Below are positions 7,083 to 14,041 of a stretch of 22,278 nt of DNA, in pieces (within the stretch, counting starts at the first letter, position 1; each line of letters starts with the position of its first letter). The notes beneath the pieces are model-generated. The model saw nothing but the letters and a program-made list of their open reading frames with translations. It did no database searches and was not told the DNA's origin. Source of the stretch: SHZI01 sp032122615 (GTDB lineage: Bacteria; Pseudomonadota; Gammaproteobacteria; Steroidobacterales; GCA-2729495). The position numbers were made by a program, and so were the translations under genes. The stretch is from assembly GCA_032122615.1 (NCBI GenBank), contig JAQBGF010000200.1, forward strand, positions 1 through 22,278, given 5' to 3'.

Positions 7083-8057
7083 ATGATCAACGCTCCCTGG
7101 CTTGACGATGCCGTGCAGCGCTTCGAGGGGCGCCTGGCGCGCGGACAGACGCCCCAGGCCTTACTGATTCACGGTCCTGTCGGCATCGGTCGCCGGCACT
7201 TTGCGCTGACCCTGGCAGCCCGGCTGCTCGGCTCTGACTGGCGCCCGTCGATCGACGAACCCGCCGGACAGCTGGGTGGCGTGCCACACCCCGACTACTG
7301 GGGTGTCGGGGTCGACGACGATTCCCGGGTGATCAAGGTTGACCAGATCCGGGATTTGAACCGGACTCTCGGCCTGACGAGTCATCGTGGCGGGTGGAAG
7401 GTCGGTCTCATCTGGCCGGCAGATGCACTGAATCACAATGCTGCCAACACCCTCCTGAAGACTCTTGAAGAGCCTGCTTCGGGCACAACACTTCTCCTCG
7501 TGGCGGACGCGCCGGGCCGGCTCCCGGCGACGGTCGTCAGCCGCTGTGAACGAATTCGCCTGTCCCCGCCAACCCGGACCGCGGCCCTCGCCTGGCTGCT
7601 CGAGCGCCATCGAGAGCGTGCGGCTTGCGAGCGGGCCCTGCTGTTTGCCTGCGGAGCGCCACTCATGGCGCGTGACCTGCTGGCCGGCGGTGAAGACGCC
7701 GGTGTTGGTGAACTCCTCGCCGAGCTCGGCGAGGAGCTGCAGCAACTCATCGATCGCACCGTCCCGCCAACAACGCTGGCCCGAGCCTGGGCCCGGCGCG
7801 ACGCCAGCGTCTGCTTGCGCTGGCTATACCTGCAGACCGCAGAACTGCTGCGTCGGCAGGCACGGGCTCCGAATGATCACGTAGAGGCGAGGTGGCCCTT
7901 GAAAATTCCGGATGCGCCCGTGAACATGGCAGCCTGTAGCGCGTACCTGGATCAGATCGTGGAGGCCCAGCGCCATAAGGACCGCTCGTTAAACATGGAA
8001 GTGATATTCGCCGATCTGCTTATGTGGTGGTACGGTGCGGCTGGAGCCGCCAGGTAG
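7083..8057 (+). CDS. holB: DNA polymerase III delta-prime subunit HolB
   Basis: HolB is the delta-prime subunit of the clamp loader, working with delta and tau/gamma to load the beta clamp. The 324-residue AAA+-fold protein shows QALLIHGPVGIGRRHFA, a degenerate Walker A in which the Lys is Arg (31-38). That is normal for the non-ATP-binding subunit. It also has the HPDYW segment, IKVDQIRDLNR, NHNAANTLLKTLEEP and the SRC motif (153-155) with the arginine finger. The four Cys of the zinc module found in E. coli delta-prime and in DnaX are absent between residues 45 and 70. The start is set at 7083 by AGGAGG. pilZ follows after 4 bases. Confidence 0.93.
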   Translation: MINAPWLDDAVQRFEGRLARGQTPQALLIHGPVGIGRRHFALTLAARLLGSDWRPSIDEPAGQLGGVPHPDYWGVGVDDDSRVIKVDQIRDLNRTLGLTSHRGGWKVGLIWPADALNHNAANTLLKTLEEPASGTTLLLVADAPGRLPATVVSRCERIRLSPPTRTAALAWLLERHRERAACERALLFACGAPLMARDLLAGGEDAGVGELLAELGEELQQLIDRTVPPTTLARAWARRDASVCLRWLYLQTAELLRRQARAPNDHVEARWPLKIPDAPVNMAACSAYLDQIVEAQRHKDRSLNMEVIFADLLMWWYGAAGAAR

Positions 8058-8061
8058 AATC

Positions 8062-8400
8062 ATGTCGAAACCGGGATTGCTGACGCTGACCATCAGGGAC
8101 AAGAGCGCCCTGTATCTGGCCTATATGCCATTCGTTCGCAATGGCGGCCTGTTCATTCCGACCGGAAGCAGTTACCGGATCGGTGACGAGGTCTTCATGC
8201 TGCTGAATATCATGGGTGAAGACGAGAAAATTCCGGTCGCGGGACGAGTCATCTGGGTGACGCCGAAGGGTGCCCAGGGCAAGCGTACCGCCGGAATCGG
8301 CGTCCAGTTCAGCGACCAGGATGGCGGCGCCACCCAGAAGAAGATCGAAAATTACCTGGCGGGCGCGCTCGGCGGGGACAAGCCGACCCACACCATGTAG
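8062..8400 (+). CDS. pilZ: PilZ domain protein (type IV pilus PilZ)
   Basis: A 112-residue single-domain PilZ protein. The location right after holB is the same as for PilZ of Pseudomonas and Xanthomonas, where it is needed for type IV pilus assembly. In those systems it works with the FimX/PilB machinery. The sequence shows the PilZ beta-barrel core: FVRNGGLFIPTG, GDEVFMLLNI, IPVAGRVIWVTP and RTAGIGVQF. The RxxxR and (D/N)xSxxG motifs that bind cyclic di-GMP in canonical PilZ domains are not recognisable, as in the pilus-type proteins. ATG 8062 is preferred over the upstream in-frame GTG because it gives the conserved short N-terminus. It is the last gene of the + strand array and converges with the next gene over a 39-base gap. 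Confidence 0.9.
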   Translation: MSKPGLLTLTIRDKSALYLAYMPFVRNGGLFIPTGSSYRIGDEVFMLLNIMGEDEKIPVAGRVIWVTPKGAQGKRTAGIGVQFSDQDGGATQKKIENYLAGALGGDKPTHTM

Positions 8401-8439
8401 CCGGGACCACGAGCCCTCGAGCCCCCAAGGTTTGTCAGC

Positions 8440-9486
8440 TTACCGGTCTGTCACGTTGAGTCCGCCGCGCAGCACGCGCGTGTCGAATCCCCGCTCGTTG
8501 AGCACGAAAGCGCCCGCAGAACTCCGCCGACCGGTATCGCAACACACGACATAGGTCGTATCAGCCTTGAGTGTGTTGAGCTTCAGGCGGATGAAGTAGA
8601 GGGGGATGTTGATCGCCCCGGGTTCGTGATAGGCCTCAAACTCGCTCGGCAGGCGGACGTCCAGCCACTGGCCACCAGCGGCGACAAGGCGTCGTCCTTC
8701 CTCGTGATCCACCCATGACACCATCGGCTCGTTCAGCAGGTTGTTGAAGTCGTCCTTACCGAGGCGCATGAGAGCGCCATCGGTGAGCATCGTGACGGTG
8801 GCATTGCGGCGGCTTTGCGAAATCAGTGCTTCCTCGCCGAAGGTGTCACCAACATTCAACTCAGCGAGCTTGATTCCCTCCTTGTTGAGGGGCGTCTCGC
8901 GTGTCACGGTGCACCGCCCGCTGGTAATCACGTAGAAGTAATCGCCCTCATCACCCTGCTGGATGATCACGTCGCCGGCGCTGAATTGCACCATCTGCAT
9001 CCGCATGAAGATTGCCTGGATATTTCCTGGCGGAATGCGATGGAATGCCTTCGTTTGTAGCAGTGTAGTCATCCAGTCGTTTGAATCGCCGCGCACGTTG
9101 TCGCGGAGCTCGCTAACCTCGTAACTGCCTGTCTGGTCCCAGGTCAGCATCACGTCAAGCAGCTCCGTATCCACGGAGACGTACTCAACCCGATCCACGG
9201 CCCGGACGCTGTAACGGCGCGGCAGCATCGGGGTGACAGGATTGCGGGCCTCGTCCGTATTGGCCCGCAGGAGTCGGACCGAGCCGCTGCGATCCGTGAG
9301 CTCAAGGGTTCCGCTGACCAGGTAGTAGGTGCGCTTATCGGTATCCCCCTCGCGGAGCAGGGGCTTGCTGTCCTCAAGTGTCCGGACTTCCATTTTCTTG
9401 GCCAATGCGGCCACGTTTTCCCGCTTCAGTCCATCAAGGGGGGAAAAACGCCGCAGCAATTCCGGGGTGACAGTTGAGTCGCTCAT
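8440..9486 (-). CDS. Two cyclic-nucleotide-binding domains fused to a rhodanese domain
   Basis: A 348-residue protein with three domains. Residues about 14-125 form a first cyclic-nucleotide-binding fold that lacks a recognisable phosphate-binding cassette. Residues about 143-255 form a second one with an intact cassette: GDTFGEEALISQSRRNATV (213-231), containing the Gly-Glu and Arg that grip the cyclic phosphate. Residues about 262-345 form a rhodanese domain with WLDVRLPSEFEAYHEPGAINIP and the active-site loop CDTGRRS, with Cys316 as the predicted persulfide-carrying residue. There is no helix-turn-helix, so it is not a Crp-type DNA-binding regulator. It has no signal peptide. It lies 65 bases downstream of fadJ on the same strand and may be co-transcribed. 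The function is unknown; cAMP- or cGMP-gated sulfur transfer is an inference from domains only. Confidence 0.85.
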   Translation of the reverse strand: MSDSTVTPELLRRFSPLDGLKRENVAALAKKMEVRTLEDSKPLLREGDTDKRTYYLVSGTLELTDRSGSVRLLRANTDEARNPVTPMLPRRYSVRAVDRVEYVSVDTELLDVMLTWDQTGSYEVSELRDNVRGDSNDWMTTLLQTKAFHRIPPGNIQAIFMRMQMVQFSAGDVIIQQGDEGDYFYVITSGRCTVTRETPLNKEGIKLAELNVGDTFGEEALISQSRRNATVTMLTDGALMRLGKDDFNNLLNEPMVSWVDHEEGRRLVAAGGQWLDVRLPSEFEAYHEPGAINIPLYFIRLKLNTLKADTTYVVCCDTGRRSSAGAFVLNERGFDTRVLRGGLNVTDR

Positions 9487-9551
9487 TCAGCGATGCATTC
9501 TAACCCTAAGATTTTCGTGGGGGAACGTCGTATTCGGTCGAATGTGTGACG

Positions 9552-11582
9552 TCAGTTCCGGAGTTGTGCCCAACCGGGAGAGGGATTGAATCTCGGACCG
9601 TGCTGTTCGGCCAGTTCACGGAGCCGGGCCTCGACCTCGGTAATCCCAAGCTGGCGCGCGTAATGCAGGGGGCCACCCCGGAACGGCGCGAAACCCGTAC
9701 CGAATATGACGCCGGCATCGACCAGGTCCGGTTCGCGGACGATCCCATCGTGAAGGCACGCGGCGGCTTCATTGAGCATCGCGTAAATCAGCCGGTCCTG
9801 GACTTCCGGATCCGCCGTGCCCCACTCCAGATCCGGCCGGACCGGTTTGCGATCCCGGTAGGTATAGAAACCCTGGCCGCTCTTCACGCCGAGGTGTCCC
9901 TGCCTGACGAGTTCGTCGACTTCAGGCGCCGGGCTTCGGCCGAGTACCGGAGCCAGAATACGTGCAACGTGGCCGGCGATGTCGAGACCGACCGAATCCG
10001 CCAGTTCGACCGGGCCCATCGGCATGCCAAACTCGGTTGCCGCCTGGTCAATTTTTGCCAGCGGTACGCCTTCGCGGGCCAGTTCCATCGCTTCACCCAT
10101 GTAGGGCGCCAGGATCCGGTTGACCAGGAAGCCGGGGTGGCTCCGGCACGGAACCGGCAGCTTGCCGATCTGGCGCGCAAATGCGATGCCGGTGGTCAGG
10201 GCATCCGGCGCGCTGCTCGTGGCCGCAATGATCTCCACCAGTGGCAGCTTGGCCACCGGGTTGAAGAAATGCATTCCGATCAGCCGGCCTGGTTCCCGCA
10301 AGCAGCCACTGAGATCCTCCAGCGGAATGCTCGAGGTATTCGTTGCGAGGACGACGCCCGGTCGGAGACTGCGTTCAAGGCGGGCGTAAACCTCCTGCTT
10401 GACCTTCAGGTCTTCGAACACCGCTTCGATGACCAGATCGGCCGTCGCCACGCCGGTGCCGTCCGGGTCCGCGCGCAGCCGGGCGATGGCCGCGTCGATG
10501 GCCTCGGGCTTCTTGAGCTTGCGCGTAAACAGCTTGTTTGCGCGCGCCAGCGCCGGCTCTATGAACTTAAGTTCCCGATCCTGCAGCGTGACATCCAGTC
10601 CCCGAAGCGCACACCAGGCGGCGATATCGCCGCCCATGATGCCCGCGCCGACGACGTGTACGCGGTTGATGCCGGTCTTTGCGGTAGCCAGCTTCTTCAG
10701 CCGTTCCTGCAGGAAAAAGACCCGGACCAGATTGCGGGACGTGGGCGTCATGACCAGTTGCCCGAATGATCGCGCCTCGGCCTCGTAGGAGGCGATGGTT
10801 GGCGCCGCGCCCAGCTTTTCCCAGAGGTCGATGATGGCGTAAGGGGCGGGGTAGTGTTCGATACGCGCCTTGGCGCTGGTCTTCTGGCGCAGCGTACGGG
10901 CCAGAATCGGCCGTACCGGACCCATCGACAGCAATCGGTCGAGCAGTGGCAGCGGGCGACGTCGGGCGGGCTGCGCGAGTTGCCGCGTGGCCGCCGCACG
11001 CCAGTCGCCGTCGGTTATCAGCGCGTCGACGAGACCGGCGGCGCGGGCCTCGGCAGGCCTCACGGAGCGACCGGTGAGCATCAGGTCCATGGCCTTGCGG
11101 ACACCAACCAGCAGCGGCAGGCGCACAGTGCCGCCGAAGCCCGGGTGAACGCCCAGCTGCACCTCGGGTAGGCCAAACACCGCCGCCGAACCCGCCATGG
11201 CAATGCGCCAGGTGCACGCCAGGGCCAGCTCCAGGCCACCGCCCAGGGCGAAGCCGTTCAGCACAGCGACGGAAGGGCAGGGCAGGTCTTCCAGCAGCTG
11301 AAAAAGCCGCTGGCCCTGACGGGTCAACTCAAACGCCCGCGCCTCGGAATCAAGGTTCGGGAACTCATGGATGTCTGCGCCGGCGATGAATCCGGAGTCC
11401 TTGCCTGAATAAATCACGAGGCCCTTGGCCTGTCCCTGTGAAAGTTCCGTGAGTACCGCGTGCAGTTCGGTCATCGTGTCGGTGGAGAGCGTGTTTGCCC
11501 CGGCATCCTGGCGATCGAAGCACAGCCAGGCGATGTCTTTGGCATCGACGTCCAGCCGCCAGTGTTGCAGGTTGGGAGCCAT
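9552..11582 (-). CDS. fadJ: FadJ/FadB-type enoyl-CoA hydratase / 3-hydroxyacyl-CoA dehydrogenase
   Basis: This is a bifunctional beta-oxidation protein. It hydrates trans-2-enoyl-CoA and oxidises the L-3-hydroxyacyl-CoA with NAD+. The N-terminal crotonase domain (about 1-195) has the oxyanion-hole segment SGFIAGADI and both catalytic Glu: Glu118 in LGGGLELALA and Glu140 in LPEVQLGVHPGFGG. The dehydrogenase part starts near 305 with VHVVGAGIMGG (nucleotide binding), then VIEAVFEDLKVKQ, TNTSSIPL and catalytic His438 in GMHFFNPV. A second C-terminal dehydrogenase domain follows (FLVNRILAPYMGEA). At 676 residues it is a little shorter than E. coli FadJ or FadB (714-729). No thiolase partner gene is adjacent. 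It starts 5 bases after the EEP-family gene with AAGG as ribosome site, so the two are coupled. The fadJ versus fadB label is uncertain. Confidence 0.88.
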   Translation of the reverse strand: MAPNLQHWRLDVDAKDIAWLCFDRQDAGANTLSTDTMTELHAVLTELSQGQAKGLVIYSGKDSGFIAGADIHEFPNLDSEARAFELTRQGQRLFQLLEDLPCPSVAVLNGFALGGGLELALACTWRIAMAGSAAVFGLPEVQLGVHPGFGGTVRLPLLVGVRKAMDLMLTGRSVRPAEARAAGLVDALITDGDWRAAATRQLAQPARRRPLPLLDRLLSMGPVRPILARTLRQKTSAKARIEHYPAPYAIIDLWEKLGAAPTIASYEAEARSFGQLVMTPTSRNLVRVFFLQERLKKLATAKTGINRVHVVGAGIMGGDIAAWCALRGLDVTLQDRELKFIEPALARANKLFTRKLKKPEAIDAAIARLRADPDGTGVATADLVIEAVFEDLKVKQEVYARLERSLRPGVVLATNTSSIPLEDLSGCLREPGRLIGMHFFNPVAKLPLVEIIAATSSAPDALTTGIAFARQIGKLPVPCRSHPGFLVNRILAPYMGEAMELAREGVPLAKIDQAATEFGMPMGPVELADSVGLDIAGHVARILAPVLGRSPAPEVDELVRQGHLGVKSGQGFYTYRDRKPVRPDLEWGTADPEVQDRLIYAMLNEAAACLHDGIVREPDLVDAGVIFGTGFAPFRGGPLHYARQLGITEVEARLRELAEQHGPRFNPSPGWAQLRN

Positions 11583-11587
11583 GGTCT

Positions 11588-12322
11588 TTACCTTAATTCA
11601 AAATCGCAGATCAGAGGCAGGTGATCGGAATGCAGGACCTTCGGTACGTCGAAGGACGAAATCTCGATGCCTGCCCCGTACAGGATGAAGTCCAGTTCCA
11701 TGCGGGGTGACTTGCTCGGGTAGGAGAGCAGCCCGGACACGTTGGCGCTGCGCAGGCCGGCCGCCTTCATGAACAGAAACATTTCGCTCTCGCCCCAGAA
11801 CGTATTGAAGTCGCCGGCCACGATAACCGGTTTCTCCGTCCGGGAAACCAGCTCGTAGAGGTGGCGCAGCTGAAACTGGCGGTGGCGGTACTTCAGCGAC
11901 AGATGCACGAGGAAGATGACCACGCCGTCGAGTTCCAGTTCGATGATCAGGCGCTTGATGCCGGTATCAAAGTAGTGAAAGCGCTCGCCGAGGATATGCG
12001 GTGCCGCCAGAAACGCGTTGGCCTGTTTCCGCAGGATCGGCAACAACTGGTTCAGGGAGTCCTCGCCGTACTTGCACTCGTAGCAGGAGTAATGCCCCAG
12101 CGCCCGGGCAATGGATTCCGCCTGGTTTATGCGGCCACTGCGCACCGAGCCGACATCGACCTCCAGTAATCCGACCACGTCGGGGTTGCGTGATTTGATG
12201 AAATCTATGATGTTGTCGAGGTTTCCGGGGTTGCCGAACAGGTAGCCTGCTCCGGGAACGGGCAGATTCGGCGGCATTCCGGCGCCTACCGCGTAACGAA
12301 TGTTGTATACCAAGAGGCGCAT
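11588..12322 (-). CDS. Endonuclease/exonuclease/phosphatase (EEP) superfamily protein
   Basis: A 244-residue metal-dependent phosphoesterase of the EEP fold, the superfamily of ExoIII, DNase I, sphingomyelinases and inositol phosphatases. The active-site set is complete: Asn7 in VYNIRY, Glu54 in GLLEVD, His140 in LVHLSLK, Asp171 and Asn173 in AGDFNTF, Asp211 in MELDFIL, and Asp233-His234 in HSDHLPLICDF. There is no signal peptide, so it should act in the cytoplasm. The substrate cannot be told from sequence: nucleic acid, phospholipid or small phosphoester are all possible. It is first in a - strand unit with fadJ 5 bases downstream, which hints at a lipid substrate, and it is divergent from the TIR-like gene over a 79-base spacer. 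Confidence 0.85.
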   Translation of the reverse strand: MRLLVYNIRYAVGAGMPPNLPVPGAGYLFGNPGNLDNIIDFIKSRNPDVVGLLEVDVGSVRSGRINQAESIARALGHYSCYECKYGEDSLNQLLPILRKQANAFLAAPHILGERFHYFDTGIKRLIIELELDGVVIFLVHLSLKYRHRQFQLRHLYELVSRTEKPVIVAGDFNTFWGESEMFLFMKAAGLRSANVSGLLSYPSKSPRMELDFILYGAGIEISSFDVPKVLHSDHLPLICDFELR

Positions 12323-12332
12323 TGATCCGTGC

Positions 12333-12361
12333 AGTGTAATGCCCGGCTGCGAGCGTTGGAA
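12333..12361 (-). promoter_or_regulatory. Candidate promoter of the EEP-fadJ unit
   Basis: On the - strand, TTCCAA (12361-12356) and TACACT (12338-12333) are spaced by exactly 17 bases. They match the sigma-70 boxes at 3 and 4 of 6 positions. The start codon lies only 10 bases after the -10 box, so the mRNA would be almost leaderless. This is weak evidence. Confidence 0.25.
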
Positions 12362-12387
12362 CTTTGTGGGATTTCCCTGAGCGGGAG

Positions 12388-12393
12388 AGGAGG
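12388..12393 (+). promoter_or_regulatory. Perfect ribosome binding site of the TIR-like gene
   Basis: AGGAGG lies 8 bases before ATG 12402. It supports the next open frame as a real, well-translated gene and favours ATG 12402 over the adjoining GTG at 12399. Confidence 0.7.
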
Positions 12394-12401
12394 GTAGTGT
12401 G

Positions 12402-12854
12402 ATGTCAGATTCAAGTCCGATCCGGGTGTTTGTCAGTCATCTCTTTGAAAAGCACCCGGATTACCTGCGCGTTTTCGAGTACCTCGAAAGCCGGGAGAAA
12501 TTTCTCTATCTGAACGTCAGCGATCCGGACCGCAAGCCGCAAGGTGACAAGGAGGCGCTCAAGGAGGAACTGAGAAGCCAGATCAAGGCATCGGAAGTGA
12601 TGGTGCTGCCGGTCACGATCTTCGAACTCAACCCTGACCTGGTGACCTTCCAGATTGACTGTGCCGGTGCCTTCGGCAAGCCGATCATCGGGGTCAAGTC
12701 CTTTGGCGAAACCGTGGTCATCCAGAAGACCGTGCTTGATCGCGTGGCGGATGTCGTCGAGTGGGACGCCCGAACGCTGGTTGATGCCCTGCGCCAGCAC
12801 GCCCGACACGAGAAAACGGTCCGCTGGGACGTGGTGGATTTCAAGCCGGATTAG
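12402..12854 (+). CDS. Small stand-alone TIR-like domain protein
   Basis: A 150-residue single-domain protein that looks like the MTH538/DUF1863 type of TIR-like fold. What is seen is a first strand IRVFVSH (7-13), a helix, a strand FLYLNVSD (34-41), a helix KEALKEELRSQIKASEV, a strand MVLPVT (67-72) and then LVTFQIDCAGAFGKPIIGVK (80-99). The last segment matches the TIR pattern in which a helix carrying the catalytic Glu is followed by GKPIIGV. At the expected catalytic position this protein has Gln84 (FQID) rather than Glu. There is no membrane segment or partner domain. An excellent ribosome site supports it. It is divergent from the EEP gene and 149 bases ahead of the ferredoxin reductase gene. 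NADase, signalling or structural roles are all open; the family assignment rests on pattern matching. Confidence 0.6.
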   Translation: MSDSSPIRVFVSHLFEKHPDYLRVFEYLESREKFLYLNVSDPDRKPQGDKEALKEELRSQIKASEVMVLPVTIFELNPDLVTFQIDCAGAFGKPIIGVKSFGETVVIQKTVLDRVADVVEWDARTLVDALRQHARHEKTVRWDVVDFKPD

Positions 12855-12898
12855 CGGCGCCGGGCGGCATCGCGGCGTTCAGCCGCAGGCCGTTTCCC

Positions 12899-12928
12899 TT
12901 GTTCAGGTCCCGGCCGGTCACGTAATAT
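12899..12928 (+). promoter_or_regulatory. Candidate sigma-70 promoter of the ferredoxin-NADP+ reductase gene
   Basis: TTGTTC (12899-12904) and TAATAT (12923-12928) are 18 bases apart, in a 149-base spacer between the TIR-like gene and the reductase gene. This would give a leader of roughly 70 bases. The spacer is otherwise GC-rich and I see no other candidate. Confidence 0.35.
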
Positions 12929-13003
12929 CCCGACCCCGCCGGATTGCCCGGCGACACCCGAGACGACACAGGGACGTTCGCCGGTCCCGTCGCGTCCACG
13001 AGC

Positions 13004-14032
13004 ATGGTTATACAGACAGACGCACTGATCATCGGTGCAGGCCCCTGCGGCCTGTTCCAGGTGTTCGAACTGGGACTGCTCGGGGTCAAGGCCGACATCA
13101 TCGATACCCTGCAGACGCCAGGCGGACAGTGCACCTGGTTGTACCCGGACAAGCCGATCTACGACATTCCCGCCGTGCCGGTGTGCACCGGTGCTGAACT
13201 CGTCGCCAGCCTGATGAAACAGATCGAGCCCTTTGGCGCGACGTTTCATCTCGGCGAAGAGGTGGTTGCCCTGCAGCCCAGCGACGGCGGCTTTCGCGTA
13301 CGCACGGCGCCGGGCAAGGAATTCCAGGCCAAGACGATATTCATTGCCGGTGGCGTCGGCTCGTTCCAGCCCCGGAAGCTGCACGTGGATGGTGCCGAGT
13401 CGCTCGAGGAGCGCTTTGTCCACTATCACGTGCGGGACCCGGCGCAGTTCAAGGGCAAGCGCCTGGCAATTCTTGGGGGCGGGGACTCGGCGCTCGACTG
13501 GGCTCTCGCGCTCGGCCCCGATGCGGCCGCCCTGACCCTGATTCACCGGAAGGACGAATACCGGGCGGCACCGGCCTCCGTGGCGCAGCTCAAGGCTCGT
13601 GCCGCGAGTGGTGCCGCCGAGATGATCGAGCTGGCTAACGCCACCGGATTGCGCCTGGATGGTGATGAACTCACCGCCATCGACGTCAGCCTGAAGGACG
13701 GGACTTCCCGGACTGTCGCTGTGGATCACGTCCTCGTGTTTTTTGGACTGTCGCCCAAACTCGGGCCGATCGCAGAGTGGGGCCTGAACATCCACAAGAA
13801 GGCCATCACCGTCGACACGGCGGCCTTTCAGAGCAATATTCCGGGCATCTTCGCCATCGGCGACATCTGCGACTACCCGGGCAAGAAGAAACTGATCCTG
13901 AGCGGCTTTCACGAGGCGGCACTGGCCGCGTTTGCCGCCAAGGCGCTGATCGAGCCGGGCAAGAAGGTTCACCTGCAATACACCACCACGAGCCCGCTAA
14001 TGCAAAAGCGGCTAGGCGTGACGGGTGAGTAG
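13004..14032 (+). CDS. Ferredoxin/flavodoxin-NADP+ reductase, thioredoxin-reductase-like
   Basis: A 342-residue FAD enzyme of the thioredoxin-reductase-like ferredoxin-NADP+ reductase group, which passes electrons between NADPH and ferredoxin or flavodoxin. It has the FAD motif IIGAGPCGLF (10-19), the characteristic TPGGQCTWLYPDKPIYDIP (38-56), the NADP motif ILGGGDSALDWA (156-167) with HRKDEYRA after it (fits NADPH 2'-phosphate contact), and the C-terminal FAIGDICDYPGKKKLILSGF. The redox-active CxxC of true thioredoxin reductases is absent, which separates the two. The frame is open to 12944 but ATG 13004 gives the usual N-terminus. The gdpd gene follows 9 bases later, so they are likely one transcript. 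No ferredoxin gene is nearby. Confidence 0.9.
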   Translation: MVIQTDALIIGAGPCGLFQVFELGLLGVKADIIDTLQTPGGQCTWLYPDKPIYDIPAVPVCTGAELVASLMKQIEPFGATFHLGEEVVALQPSDGGFRVRTAPGKEFQAKTIFIAGGVGSFQPRKLHVDGAESLEERFVHYHVRDPAQFKGKRLAILGGGDSALDWALALGPDAAALTLIHRKDEYRAAPASVAQLKARAASGAAEMIELANATGLRLDGDELTAIDVSLKDGTSRTVAVDHVLVFFGLSPKLGPIAEWGLNIHKKAITVDTAAFQSNIPGIFAIGDICDYPGKKKLILSGFHEAALAAFAAKALIEPGKKVHLQYTTTSPLMQKRLGVTGE

Positions 14033-14041
14033 CGGAGTGCT

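Noticed and set aside
9546..10769. A 407-codon open frame on the + strand
   Set aside because: It is antisense to the C-terminal half of the fadJ-type gene and shows no recognisable domain.
11580..12854. A defence island around the TIR-like gene
   Set aside because: The flanking genes are metabolic, with no restriction, toxin, CRISPR, integrase or other defence gene and no shift in base composition that I can see.
12851..13978. A 375-codon open frame on the - strand
   Set aside because: It is antisense to the ferredoxin-NADP+ reductase gene, whose FAD and NADP motifs are unambiguous.
13004..14032. Thioredoxin reductase
   Set aside because: The fold matches, but the redox-active CxxC is missing and the PGGQC...LYPDKPIYDIP pattern is that of ferredoxin-NADP+ reductases.
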